From assembly GCA_963844235.1 (NCBI GenBank), contig CAWJNF010000008.1, positions 310,001-374,000 of the forward strand: a stretch of DNA of 64,000 bases, read 5' to 3'. This DNA is from CAWJNF01 sp963844235 (GTDB lineage Bacteria; Actinomycetota; Thermoleophilia; Gaiellales; Gaiellaceae). The position numbers were made by a program, and so were the translations under genes. Each line of letters opens with the position of its first letter. The first letter of the stretch is position 1. A model generated the notes under the pieces. That model was not told the origin of the DNA, searched no databases, and saw only the letters and a list, made by a program, of their open reading frames with translations. Positions 43,697 through 52,903 of the stretch are shown piece by piece.

Positions 43697-44452
43697 TTGA
43701 TCGACCTGCACACGCACATCCTCCCGGGCTTCGACGACGGGTCGCGGACGCTCGAGGACGCGCTCGACATGGCACGGGCGGCGGTCGCCGACGGGATCCG
43801 GGCTGTTGCCGCGACCCCACACGTCCGTCACGACTACCCGACCGAGCCCGTCCGCATGCAGCGCGCGGTCGCCGAGCTGCGCGCCGCGCTAGTCGAGGCG
43901 GGGATCCCGCTCGACGTGCTCCCCGGCGGCGAGCTGGCGCTCGATCGGCTCGACCTGCTCTCCGAGGAGGAGCTGGCCGGCTTCGGGCTGGGCGGAAACC
44001 CGGACTTCCTGCTTCTCGAGACGCCGTACACCGGCTGGCCGCTCGCGCTGCCCGAGCAGGTGAGGGCGCTCAGCGCCCGTGGTGTCGTTCCGGTGCTCGC
44101 GCACCCCGAGCGCAACCCGGACGTGCAGCGCGACCCGGAGCGCCTGCGTCCGCTCGTACTCATGGGCGCGCTCTGCCAGGTGACGGCGTCATCGCTCGAC
44201 GGCCGCATCGGCAAGCAGGCCCGCCGCACCGGCCTCGCGCTCGTCGAGAGCGGTCTTGCGCACCTCGTGGCGAGCGACGCCCACACGCCGGATGTCCGGG
44301 GCATCGGCATGACGGATGCCGCGGCGAGCGTCGGCGACGAGCCGCTCGCCCGGTGGCTCACGCACGGCGTGCCGGCCTCGATCGTCGGCGGGACGGAGCT
44401 GCCGCCGCGACCCTCGGCGCGCCCGCGCCGGCGCCTCTTTCGCCGCGCGTGA
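43697..44452 (+). CDS. CpsB/CapC-like tyrosine-protein phosphatase (PHP fold)
   Basis: The TTG at 43697 starts M-IDLHTHILPGFDDGSRTLE, the characteristic N-terminal metal-binding 'DxHxHxLPGxDDG' motif of manganese-dependent bacterial tyrosine phosphatases. Later motifs are 'AVAATPHVRHDYPTEPVRMQ', 'VLPGGELALDRLDLL', 'VPVLAHPERNPDV' and 'LVASDAHTPDVRG', completing the PHP metal site. The product has about 251 residues, normal for the family. Such enzymes dephosphorylate BY-kinases controlling capsule or exopolysaccharide export. No polysaccharide genes adjoin it here, so its partner kinase is elsewhere. Confidence 0.85.
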   Translation: MIDLHTHILPGFDDGSRTLEDALDMARAAVADGIRAVAATPHVRHDYPTEPVRMQRAVAELRAALVEAGIPLDVLPGGELALDRLDLLSEEELAGFGLGGNPDFLLLETPYTGWPLALPEQVRALSARGVVPVLAHPERNPDVQRDPERLRPLVLMGALCQVTASSLDGRIGKQARRTGLALVESGLAHLVASDAHTPDVRGIGMTDAAASVGDEPLARWLTHGVPASIVGGTELPPRPSARPRRRLFRRA

Positions 44453-44742
44453 ACCAGCCCGAGCGGCATTCCCCCATACGAGGGATGCGGAGCATCAACG
44501 ACCTCGGTACCGTGAGATCACCGCTTCGGGTGAGGCCTGTGAGCGGAGACGCGGCGCCGATGCGGCGGGTGCCCGTCTCCGAGCACGCACGGCCCGCCCG
44601 GGGCGGAGTAACTATCGGATCGTGCGATCCTCGCGCGCTCGCGGCGGCGAGGATGGCGTGCCGGCCGCCCCGCCGGCTGGGCGAGAACCAAGTAGACGTG
44701 CATGCCACCGGGGTTCGAGTCCTGAGGCGGTCCAGGGAACGG
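44453..44742. other. Convergent intergenic region of about 290 bp
   Basis: Lies between the ends of the phosphatase and LysR genes. No tRNA or other RNA gene is supported. I see no clear T-tract terminator. Confidence 0.4.
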
Positions 44743-45666
44743 CTAGTCCACCAGCAGACCGGCCGAGGCGCGTTCGAGCTGGCCGCGAAGCACGTCGATC
44801 GTGGCGAGGAACGCGGCGACGAGCCCTTGCGGCGGGCCTGCGGCACGCCGCCGGATGGCCACGATCTGGCGGCGGACGGGCGTCGCGTCGACCACGCCGA
44901 TGGCTCGCAGCGTCCCTGCTTCGAGCTCCTCGGCAGCGGCCGTGTACGGCACCATCGCTACGCCGAGGCCCTGCCGCACCATCTTCTTCGTGGCGTCGAT
45001 GTTGTCGAGCTCCATGAGGCCACGGGGAACCACGCCCGCCTCACGTAGCAGCGCCGCGGTGAGGTCGTGGTAGCTCGACGTCCGGTCGAAGAGGATCACG
45101 CGCTCGCCTCCGAGCTGCTCGATCTCGACCTCGCCCGCCTCGGCGAAGCGATGATCCGGGTGGCAGACGAGCACGAGCTCGTCCTCGTAGAGCGGCACGC
45201 TCTCGACCTCGGGATGGCGAAGCGCTCTGATCAGGCCGATCTCGACCTCGTCGCGGAGCACGAGCTCGAGCACCTCTTCGGAGTGGCCTGTGCGGACCGC
45301 GAGCTGCACGCTGGGGTGGCTGGCGTGGTAGCGCTCGAGGATGACCGGGAGGACATACGTGGAGACGGCGGGCGCCGCGCCGATGGCGAGCTCGCCGGCG
45401 CCGCCGAGGACGATGTCGTGAACGGCGCTTCGTCCCTCCGAGAGGGCGTGGAGGGAGCGCTGGGCGTAGGGGAGAAACGCGCGCCCCGACTCCGTCAGCC
45501 GGACGCCCCGCCCCGTGCGGATGAAGAGCTCGGCGCCGAGAGAGCGCTCGAGCCCCTTGATGCGCGCCGTGAGCGCCGGCTGGGTGACGAAGAGAAGCTC
45601 GGCGGCCCGCGTCACGGAGCCATGGCGGGCCGCGTGGACGAATGCCTCGAGTTGCCCCAGCAGCAT
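44743..45666 (-). CDS. LysR-family transcriptional regulator
   Basis: The 307-residue product begins MLLGQLEAFVHAARHGSVTR and contains the winged helix-turn-helix 'AAELLFVTQPALTARIKGLE' within residues 1-60. The effector domain follows ('ELAIGAAPAVSTYVLPVILE', 'LVLRDEVEIGLIRALRHPEV', 'MVRQGLGVAMVPYTAAAEEL'), normal for the family. It is divergently transcribed from isocitrate lyase with 156 bases between the two start codons. LysR proteins typically regulate the divergent neighbour, so control of the glyoxylate-shunt enzyme, perhaps in response to a C2 or C3 metabolite, is the best inference. Confidence 0.92.
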   Translation of the reverse strand: MLLGQLEAFVHAARHGSVTRAAELLFVTQPALTARIKGLERSLGAELFIRTGRGVRLTESGRAFLPYAQRSLHALSEGRSAVHDIVLGGAGELAIGAAPAVSTYVLPVILERYHASHPSVQLAVRTGHSEEVLELVLRDEVEIGLIRALRHPEVESVPLYEDELVLVCHPDHRFAEAGEVEIEQLGGERVILFDRTSSYHDLTAALLREAGVVPRGLMELDNIDATKKMVRQGLGVAMVPYTAAAEELEAGTLRAIGVVDATPVRRQIVAIRRRAAGPPQGLVAAFLATIDVLRGQLERASAGLLVD

Positions 45667-45822
45667 TGGGCGATGATATCAGCAGATTCTATTGCTTTTA
45701 TCAGAATGAACGATTGGACTGATGTCTACACCACTTCTACACTGCAACGAGGCGACCAAATTGCCGTAGAGGCAATGCCGTTGCCGCCAGTGACCACGAT
45801 CGCCGCGGAGGGACGACCGCTT
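45667..45822. promoter_or_regulatory. Divergent control region between the LysR gene and isocitrate lyase
   Basis: The region is notably richer in A and T than its surroundings. It contains TGATATCA (palindrome) beginning at 45673 and two ATCAG motifs (near 45676 and 45698) separated by an AT-rich stretch, a plausible LysR-type binding region overlapping both promoters. The isocitrate lyase frame is open upstream through part of this region, so a longer protein cannot be fully excluded. Confidence 0.5.
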
Positions 45823-46986
45823 ATGACCCAGGTGCAGGATCTGCCAACCTCGACGGGACCGGAGCTCGCGCCCTCGGCGCTGCTTCCAGACGGCTTCTCC
45901 GTGCCCGCCTCGCGCTGGACGAACCCGTCCACCCGGATGCGCGAGCTGCTCGACACCGAGCCGTACTTGTTCGGCCCCGGCGTCTACGACCCGATGGGCG
46001 CGCAGCTCGCGATGTACCACGGCTTCAAGGCCGTGTACTTCTCCGGCTACTCCTTCGCCATCGGGCATCTCGGGACGACCGACATGGATATCTACGACTC
46101 GGTCGAGATCGCGGACGGAGCACGGCGGACCGTTTCGGCACTGCGGAAGTTCCAGCTGACCATGGCGGTCGGTGATCCGGAGAAGGCGGTGCCGCCGAAG
46201 CACCTCGAGATCCCGCCGGTCATCGTCGACATGGACGGCGGCTACGGCAACATCTTCAACGTCATGCGCACGGCCGAGCTGTACGTCAACGCCGGCGTCG
46301 CTGCTGCGCACATCGAGGATCAGGTGCTGCCGAAGCGCTGCGGACACATCGGCGGCAAGGCGCTCATCCCGGCGAGCGAGATGATCGGCAAGCTCCGCAT
46401 GGCCCGTGCCGTCGCCGACGATTGCGGCAACCCGGACTTCGTCATCATCGCCCGCACTGACGGCATCTCCGCGGTCGACGCGCCGGAGGACAAGCGCGGC
46501 ATCGACCTCGCCGTCGAGCGCGGCCTGCGCTACCTCGACACAGGAATCCCCGACCTGCTCTGGTGCGAGTTCCCGACCTCGGACCGCGCCCCTATCGAGA
46601 CGTTCGCCGAGGCCATCCGACGACGCTTCCCGGAGGCGCGCTTCGCGTTCAACTGGTCGAGCTCGTTCAAGTGGTTCAACGATCCCGACCCGATCACCTT
46701 CGCCGAGCTCGGCGAGCTCGGATTCGGGTTCATCTTCATCACGCTCGGCGGCCAGCACGCCATGGGGCATGGGCTCTCCCGGCTCCTCGAGCGGATGGGC
46801 GACATCCAGGAGCAGGGCTATGTGGAGCTCCAGCGGCAGGAGTGGGCGGAGGGTGAAGACTTCCCGACCCGAAGCCACCACTTCTTCTCCGGCGTCCCCT
46901 ACCACCACCTCGTCGGCAAGGCCTACGATGCCGCGCGCCTCGGCCAGGAGTTCGTCGAGGAGCTCTCGGACGAGAAGGTCGTGTAG
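45823..46986 (+). CDS. aceA: Isocitrate lyase (ICL/PEP mutase superfamily)
   Basis: GGAGGG upstream supports the ATG at 45823, giving 387 residues. The superfamily landmarks are present: 'FKAVYFSGYSFAIGHLG' near residue 70, 'PVIVDMDGGYGNIFNVMRTA' with the metal-binding Asp, 'AAHIEDQVLPKRCGHIGGK' (KRCGH, residues 171-175, with the catalytic Cys) and 'NWSSSFKW' near 300. The enzyme splits isocitrate into glyoxylate and succinate in the glyoxylate shunt. It is shorter than classical isocitrate lyases (around 430) and has KRCGH rather than KKCGH. No malate synthase is in the window. Probably regulated by the divergent LysR protein. Confidence 0.88.
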   Translation: MTQVQDLPTSTGPELAPSALLPDGFSVPASRWTNPSTRMRELLDTEPYLFGPGVYDPMGAQLAMYHGFKAVYFSGYSFAIGHLGTTDMDIYDSVEIADGARRTVSALRKFQLTMAVGDPEKAVPPKHLEIPPVIVDMDGGYGNIFNVMRTAELYVNAGVAAAHIEDQVLPKRCGHIGGKALIPASEMIGKLRMARAVADDCGNPDFVIIARTDGISAVDAPEDKRGIDLAVERGLRYLDTGIPDLLWCEFPTSDRAPIETFAEAIRRRFPEARFAFNWSSSFKWFNDPDPITFAELGELGFGFIFITLGGQHAMGHGLSRLLERMGDIQEQGYVELQRQEWAEGEDFPTRSHHFFSGVPYHHLVGKAYDAARLGQEFVEELSDEKVV

Positions 46987-47083
46987 GGCGCGGGGGAGTA
47001 GTCCCCCGGGCCTCACTGGTCATCGCTTCCGCTCGACTCGGAAGGCGCCTCGGGAACCCGGCCGGACCGCCCGCAGTGTGGGC

Positions 47084-47824
47084 TCAGCGCTTCACTTGCG
47101 CGAGCTCGTCGCGCGCAACCGCGAGCGCCGCGGCGAGTCGTGCCCGATTCTCCGGCGCGTTGAGCCAGCCACTCGCACCGGACGGGTGGGGGAGCGGGAC
47201 GGCGATCGCGTCGCCCAGCCGATGACGGACGCCCACGTGGTCCGTGAGGCGCTCGATGCCGAGCGTCCGGCGCGCCGCGAGACCGCCCACGGTGAGCACG
47301 AGCGCGGGCCGGAGCAGGCGCCGTTCCCAGTCGAGCCAGAAGCGGCACAGCTCGATCTCCGCCGCGGCCGGCGTGCGGTCACCTCGGCCGCCCGGGCTTC
47401 GGCCCGGGTAGCAGCGCGTGACCGAGCAACAGTAGAACGTCGCGTAGAACTCGTCCTCTTCCAGCTCGAGCCAGCGCCGCAGTGTGGCGCCCGCCCGACC
47501 GCGCCAGGGGCGGCGCTGTTCGCCCTCGACCACCCCGGGCGCCTGCCCGACGATCATGGCGCGCTGCCGAGCATGTCCCTCGACGACAGGGAGCGAGGCG
47601 AGCGGAAACCCCGCGTCGGCGCATGCCCGGCAGCCGCGATTGTCGCGCTGCAGCGAGCCGAGCGATCGGTACGAAACCCGTCGGCTCACGCCGCTCCGCG
47701 CACGCGTGACGCACTCGTCACACCGCCGTGCGCCGTCTGGCACGGCCGGACATACACCCGCGCGCCCGCGATCGTTACGCTCAAAGTGGCTAAATACCGT
47801 GGTGCAATTGTCCTCATCCGTCAA
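47084..47824 (-). CDS. Uracil-DNA glycosylase superfamily protein (iron-sulfur type, family 4/5-like)
   Basis: The frame gives 246 residues; an internal GTG may be the true start because the first about 45 residues are atypical. Motif A reads 'AMIVGQAPGVVEGEQRRPWR' and motif B 'VPLPHPSGASGWLN', as in thermostable family 4/5 uracil-DNA glycosylases. Cysteines in 'CRAC' near residue 67 and in 'FYCCSVTRCYPG' near 130 are placed to bind the 4Fe-4S cluster. The protein would excise uracil from DNA as the first step of base excision repair. The Gly-Gln-Ala-Pro-Gly version of motif A differs from the usual GEAPG of family 4, so family assignment is open. Confidence 0.85.
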   Translation of the reverse strand: MTDEDNCTTVFSHFERNDRGRAGVCPAVPDGARRCDECVTRARSGVSRRVSYRSLGSLQRDNRGCRACADAGFPLASLPVVEGHARQRAMIVGQAPGVVEGEQRRPWRGRAGATLRRWLELEEDEFYATFYCCSVTRCYPGRSPGGRGDRTPAAAEIELCRFWLDWERRLLRPALVLTVGGLAARRTLGIERLTDHVGVRHRLGDAIAVPLPHPSGASGWLNAPENRARLAAALAVARDELAQVKR

Positions 47825-48199
47825 GCTGCGCTAGGTCGCCCCTGCGGGTGAGAACGGCGCCGAGCGCTCGACTCCCCGCGGCGGGAGCGCCGTCGGCGGT
47901 ACCCCCAGAGCGGACCAGCGCTTTGGTTCAGCTCGGTTGGCTTGGAGTGCTCTGCGGTCTGGCGAGCTCGAGCCGGTGCAGCCCCCCGTGCCCCCGTTGA
48001 GGGAGGACTTGCGCGCGCTCGGCAGGCTGGTTCCGCTGGCCCCGCCAGGTCGGGCCCGGCAAGTAGCGGCTGCTCGTTGCGGCTCAGGTAGGCCGAGCTG
48101 CCCCCGTTGTCCCCGAGCGTTGCCAGGCCGTCGGGGCCGTAGTCTCCCGAGGAAGTTGCCCCCGGTTGCGCAGTACCTGCGCGCGCTTGGAAGAGGACT
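47825..48199. other. Intergenic region of about 375 bp
   Basis: Lies between the glycosylase start and the cyclase gene stop. I see no gene or RNA. Confidence 0.4.
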
Positions 48200-51100
48200 C
48201 TAGTCCCCACCCGATCCGCTTGATCCACCCGGCGGCCATTCCGGGCACGTCGCGCGGTAACGCTTCCCGCGCGGCAGGTACAGGTTCCATTCCTCGCGGC
48301 TCAGGTTTCGCCCCACGATCGCACAGGCACGCTGGCGCCACACCGGCGGGTTGACGTCCCACAGCATCCCGAGCGTCTCCATGCCCGCGACGGCTAGCAG
48401 CTTGCCGTCCGGGCTGAACGCGTTGCGCAGCCCCAGGAACGGCGGCAGCTCGATCGACGATATGAGCGAGCCGGGCCTGGGGCTTGCGACTAGCTCGTCG
48501 CCGTAGCCGAGTCCGGTGGCGGGGTCCCACAGCCTTGTGCCGCCAAACGGGCTCGTGGTTGCGAGAAACGAGCCGGTCGGGTCGAAAGCCGCCCCGGTAA
48601 CGGGGCCGGTATGACCGGAGAGCGGAGGAAAGGCCGGACGCTGATCGGCCACGCGCCACACCCGTACCGGTCCGATTGCTCCGCCGCCGGCAACGAGCCG
48701 TCCGCTCGCATCGAACGCGACACTCAGGATGCCGTCGTCAGCCACCCTCATCGGCTTGCCATGGACGGCCAGTGTGGCCACGTCCCACAGGTCCAGCCGC
48801 CCGAAGTAGCTGCCGGTCGCCAGCAGTGTGCCGTCGTCGCTGAAGGCCACGGACAGCACCGATCCGCCGCCCGGGGTAATCACACTCACGCGACGCTGGG
48901 ACTCCACGTCCCAGAGTTCCACCTGGCCCTGCCGCTGCTGGCCGTAGAACCCGTCCACGCCGTTCGGGTCGAGCGCCACCGCGAGTAGCCGACCGTCGGG
49001 GCTGAAGCCGAGCTGCCAGACGGCCGAGTTCCCGCCCTCGAGCGTGGAGCCGACAGCGGCCCCGCTCGTTCGATCGAAGAATCGCACCTGCCCGTCGATC
49101 GTTCCAACGGCGATGAGGTTACCCCCGGGGCTGAACGCGACTGCGGTGACGACTGAGCCGCCGCCGATCCGGAGAGCCTCTCGGCGGGTCGCCGTGTCAT
49201 ACACCACCGTGCCGCCGTCGAACCGCCCCGCGACGAGCCACCTGCCGTCCCGGCTGAAGGCCACGTCGGTGGTCAGATCCGCCGGGCCGCCGAGCGACTC
49301 CCCGATCACCTGTTCTCCGCTGACGTTCCAAACGACGGCAGAGCGCAGATGCGAGCTCACCAGGGTCCGGCCGTCCGGGCTGAACGCGATGCCGTTGACC
49401 GGACTCGTGTCCGCCGTGAGCGGCGGGCCGTACGGCGCTCCCGTCTCGACATCCCAGAGAAAGACCGACCCGTCGAATGACGACGCGGCCAGCAGCCGCC
49501 CGTCCGGGCTCAGATCCAGCGCGGCGGCGGGCTCCTCGCCGACCGACAGCGGCGGGCGGATCGGTCGCCCTGTTGCGATGTCGACCAGGGACACCGAGCC
49601 GGCGTCGTCGCCGGCAATCAGCGTCCGGCCGCCGTCGGCGAAGATCGCCGCCTCCACGTCTTCGCTCCCGATTGCGAGTGGCTCTCCGACCCGCCGCCCC
49701 GTTGCGACCTCCCAGATCCCAACGGTCCCTGGAGCGCCGGGGACGGCGATCCGCTTCGAATCCGGGCTGAAGGCGACCGATTGCGCGCCGGAGCCCGGCG
49801 GATGGGTCGTGATCGGCCGCCCGATCACGCGGCCGCTTGCGGTATCCCAGAGCGTGACGTGGTTCATCGCCTTCGAGCCCGCGGCGATGACCTTGCCGTC
49901 GGGGCTGTAGCGAACGACGGAGAGCGCCGGTTCATCGGATGCCGCCGCGACGGGGTCGGTCAGCTCCCCAAGCTGTGTCCCGGTCGAGGGATCCCACAGC
50001 TCTACGCGGCCCTGTGCCCCTGCGATCGCCAGCGTCCGCCCGTCGGGACTGAAATCGACCCCCTCCTCCCATCCACCCTGCGACGATCGCAGCGGCGGGG
50101 CGATCGGGCGCCAGGTCGCCGTGTTCCAGAGAGTGGCCTCCGCAAGCGTCACGGTGGCCAGGAGCGTGCCGTCCGGGCTGAACGCTGTGGCAATGACAGG
50201 CGCGTCGAATCCCTGGAGCCACGTGCGGATTCGCGAGCCATGCTCGAGCGCACCCAGGAGCGCACCGCGCGTATCGATCGAATCGTCGAGGCGGCCCGCC
50301 TCCAGCGCAAGGAGGAGCCCGAGATCCGGATGCTGCCCTGCCGCCTCGCGCGACTGAGCAGCAAGCCGTCCGGCCTGTGCGACGCGGGCCTGATGCTGCG
50401 CGTCCGAGCGCTGCACGAGCGCGAACACGCCTCCAGCTAGCGCCGCAGCGAGGAAGACGGCGAGGGCTGCCACCAGCACGCGGAGCCGCCGGTTGCGTCT
50501 CTTCGTCGCCTCCGCCTCGCTGAGCTCGGCCTCCCGCGCGGCCCCGAGGAATACGTGCTCGAGCTCGTTGAGGTCGTCGTCGTGCGGCTCCGCCCATTCG
50601 GTCGTCACGGCAAGCCGCGTACCGCGATACAGGGCTCCCGGATCCCTGCCGAGCGTCTCCCACTCCTGCGCGGCTTCGGTCAACCGCCGGTGGACGAGTC
50701 TTCCCTCACGGTCCTCGTCGAGCCAGGCGCGCAACGTCGGCCAGTGGCGGATGAGCGCCTCGTGAGCCACTTCCACCGTGCCCTCATCGACCGTCACCAG
50801 CCGAGCCTCGACCAGCAAACGCAGCACCTCCTCGACGTCACGAGCCCGCTCGGGTCGGGGCGTGAGCTCGCCGACACGAACGCGTCGGCGGGTGTCCTCC
50901 GTCCCCTCGCCGAGCTCGGTCAGGCGCAGAAAGATGTTGCGCGCCAGCGCCTTCTGCTCGAGCGTGAGCGCCTCCTGGTACACCGTCTCCGCGGTCTTCG
51001 CGATGGCCCCGCGGACGCCACCCGACTGCACGTAGCCGAGGAGGGTGAGCATCCGATCGCTGCGCCGCCTCCAGGTCTCGAGGAGGCTGTGCGAGAGCAG

Positions 51101-52306
51101 CGGCAGGGCGCCTGGCTCGCCGACGATGTCGCGTAGGATGCCTTCCGCCAAGCCGGGCTCGAGCACGAGCCCGGCTTGCTCGGCCGGCCGTTCGATCGCC
51201 CGCCGCAGCTCCTCCTCCGTCATGGGGCCGATCAGCGCTTGGTGATCCTCTAGAGCCGCAGCGAGGCGCCCGTGTGAGGCGCAGTGCCCGTAGAAGTCGG
51301 CGCGCAGCACGACGATCAGGCGGCGACCCTGCTCCGCGGTCTCGAGCAGAAGATCGACGAATGCAAGCCGCTCCTCGTCGTCCCGGCAGAGCGTGAAGAC
51401 CTCTTCGAACTGATCGGCGACGACCAACTCGGCGTCGTGCGCCCGGGCGAGCTGCTGGAGCGGATGCTCGCCCGGCTCGATGATCACCGCGCGAATTGAC
51501 GCCTCGCCACGCTCGAGCTCGGGCACGACCCCTGCGCGCACGAGCGACGACTTCCCGCTTCCCGAGGGCCCGACAACCGCGAGGAACGCGCACTTCTCGA
51601 GGCGCGCCACGAGCGTCGAGATGAGCTCTTCGCGTCCGAAGAAGATGTCGGAGTCCTCCGGCTCGAACTGGACAAGCCCCTTGTACGGACAGGGAACGTC
51701 GGCCGGCGGCAGGGAATAGTCCGGCAGTCCCGCCGCGGCGGGTGCCTTCTCGTGAACGCGTGGCGGTGGAAAGCTGGCGGGAAGGCCTTCGACCACAAGC
51801 TGAAAAAGACGTTCCGGCTCGGGCAGATCCTTGAGCGGAAACGCCCCGAGCTCCCGGAGCGTGGCGCTCCCGTCGGTGCCGTCCCGTACGACCGCGCTCG
51901 TTCGGGCGGAGATCAGCACCTGCCCACCGTAAGCGGCCGCGGCGATGCGCGCGCCCCGGTGCACGTCGATACCGACGTAGTTGTCCTCCGCCAGCAGCGG
52001 CTCACCGGTGTGAATGCCCATCCGCACGCGCACATCGACTGCCCCCGGCCACGCATGAGCCGCGAGCGCTTGCTGCGCGGTCGCCGCCGCGCCGACGGCG
52101 TCGCCTGCCTTCCCGAACGCGACGAAGAAGCTATCGCCCTGGGTATCGACTTCTCGACCGCTGTACTGCGCGAACGCCGCGCGGAGAAGCCGCCGATGAT
52201 CCGCCAGAACGTCGGCGTAACGCTCGCCGAGCTCCTGAAGCAGACGTGTCGACCCCTCGATGTCCGTGAAGAGGAAGGTAACGGTGCCCGCAGGCAGGTC
52301 AGTCAT
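48200..52306 (-). CDS. Class III adenylate/guanylate cyclase fused to a STAND NTPase and WD40 repeats
   Basis: The ATG at 52306 gives 1368 residues. Residues 1-165 are a class III nucleotide cyclase: 'TVTFLFTDIEGSTRLLQELG' (metal Asp15), 'TQGDSFFVAF' (second metal Asp58) and 'YVGIDVHRGARI'. Residues about 205-560 form a STAND-type NTPase with Walker A GPSGSGKSS (246-254), Walker B 'ELVVADQFEEVF' near 297 and a winged-helix/ARC region. A transmembrane helix follows (about 608-632, 'VLVAALAVFLAAALAGGVFA'). Roughly 690-1330 are WD40 repeats, each with 'FSPDG' and 'LWD'-type ends. This architecture suggests a signalling scaffold: WD40 blades outside the membrane or in a complex, NTPase switch, cyclic nucleotide output. 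Ligand unknown. Confidence 0.9.
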   Translation of the reverse strand: MTDLPAGTVTFLFTDIEGSTRLLQELGERYADVLADHRRLLRAAFAQYSGREVDTQGDSFFVAFGKAGDAVGAAATAQQALAAHAWPGAVDVRVRMGIHTGEPLLAEDNYVGIDVHRGARIAAAAYGGQVLISARTSAVVRDGTDGSATLRELGAFPLKDLPEPERLFQLVVEGLPASFPPPRVHEKAPAAAGLPDYSLPPADVPCPYKGLVQFEPEDSDIFFGREELISTLVARLEKCAFLAVVGPSGSGKSSLVRAGVVPELERGEASIRAVIIEPGEHPLQQLARAHDAELVVADQFEEVFTLCRDDEERLAFVDLLLETAEQGRRLIVVLRADFYGHCASHGRLAAALEDHQALIGPMTEEELRRAIERPAEQAGLVLEPGLAEGILRDIVGEPGALPLLSHSLLETWRRRSDRMLTLLGYVQSGGVRGAIAKTAETVYQEALTLEQKALARNIFLRLTELGEGTEDTRRRVRVGELTPRPERARDVEEVLRLLVEARLVTVDEGTVEVAHEALIRHWPTLRAWLDEDREGRLVHRRLTEAAQEWETLGRDPGALYRGTRLAVTTEWAEPHDDDLNELEHVFLGAAREAELSEAEATKRRNRRLRVLVAALAVFLAAALAGGVFALVQRSDAQHQARVAQAGRLAAQSREAAGQHPDLGLLLALEAGRLDDSIDTRGALLGALEHGSRIRTWLQGFDAPVIATAFSPDGTLLATVTLAEATLWNTATWRPIAPPLRSSQGGWEEGVDFSPDGRTLAIAGAQGRVELWDPSTGTQLGELTDPVAAASDEPALSVVRYSPDGKVIAAGSKAMNHVTLWDTASGRVIGRPITTHPPGSGAQSVAFSPDSKRIAVPGAPGTVGIWEVATGRRVGEPLAIGSEDVEAAIFADGGRTLIAGDDAGSVSLVDIATGRPIRPPLSVGEEPAAALDLSPDGRLLAASSFDGSVFLWDVETGAPYGPPLTADTSPVNGIAFSPDGRTLVSSHLRSAVVWNVSGEQVIGESLGGPADLTTDVAFSRDGRWLVAGRFDGGTVVYDTATRREALRIGGGSVVTAVAFSPGGNLIAVGTIDGQVRFFDRTSGAAVGSTLEGGNSAVWQLGFSPDGRLLAVALDPNGVDGFYGQQRQGQVELWDVESQRRVSVITPGGGSVLSVAFSDDGTLLATGSYFGRLDLWDVATLAVHGKPMRVADDGILSVAFDASGRLVAGGGAIGPVRVWRVADQRPAFPPLSGHTGPVTGAAFDPTGSFLATTSPFGGTRLWDPATGLGYGDELVASPRPGSLISSIELPPFLGLRNAFSPDGKLLAVAGMETLGMLWDVNPPVWRQRACAIVGRNLSREEWNLYLPRGKRYRATCPEWPPGGSSGSGGD

Positions 52307-52903
52307 TGGCCGCTCGATCAGGTTAGGACGCCGAACCGCCCTCGTCCATGCGCCGGGCGCACAACCGACGAGATCGATGAGAAGCGCGAGCACAGCGGGC
52401 GCGGAAGGGCGCAGTCTAGTCGCGGGCCCCGTATCCATGCAAGTTCCAGGCAGCGGAGAGCGGAAGGGGGCGCGCAAGGGTGCGGTCGCGCCGACCGTGG
52501 GCCCGGGCGGCTCCACGGCGGCCGTTGCGCCGGAGCTCGGGAAGCCAGCGGCTGCACCAAGGCCGGCAGCCGCCACCGACGGCCCACGCCGGCTGCCAGC
52601 CGCTTCGGCTGCGGCCCGCACTCGCCGTCAGCGCTCACGGCCATGGAGGCTCGAGTCCGCTCGGCCGACCCTGGCCCCCCGTTGAGGGGGTCCCTGTGCG
52701 TGTGTGCACCGAAAGCGAGTTGGCGCCCGTGAGCTAGGCGCCTGCTCGCGCAGCACGACTCGAACGGCCCGCCCGCGGCGCGTGAGCTATCGGTGTCGGC
52801 AGCCGCTCTGGAACCGGTCCCAGCTGCTCACGGGCACCTTCCCCTGCCGGCCACGCGTATCCGATGCGAAGGACACGCCGCGATCAGCCTAGACTAGCCT
52901 CCC
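52307..52903. other. Divergent intergenic region of about 600 bp
   Basis: Separates the divergently transcribed cyclase and histidine-utilisation cluster, so promoters for both should lie here. I cannot name specific sites and see no gene. Confidence 0.4.

Noticed and set aside
44700..44725. T-loop-like GGGTTCGAGTCC near the LysR gene end, possible tRNA
   Set aside because: The flanking bases do not form a T stem and no anticodon or acceptor stem can be built.
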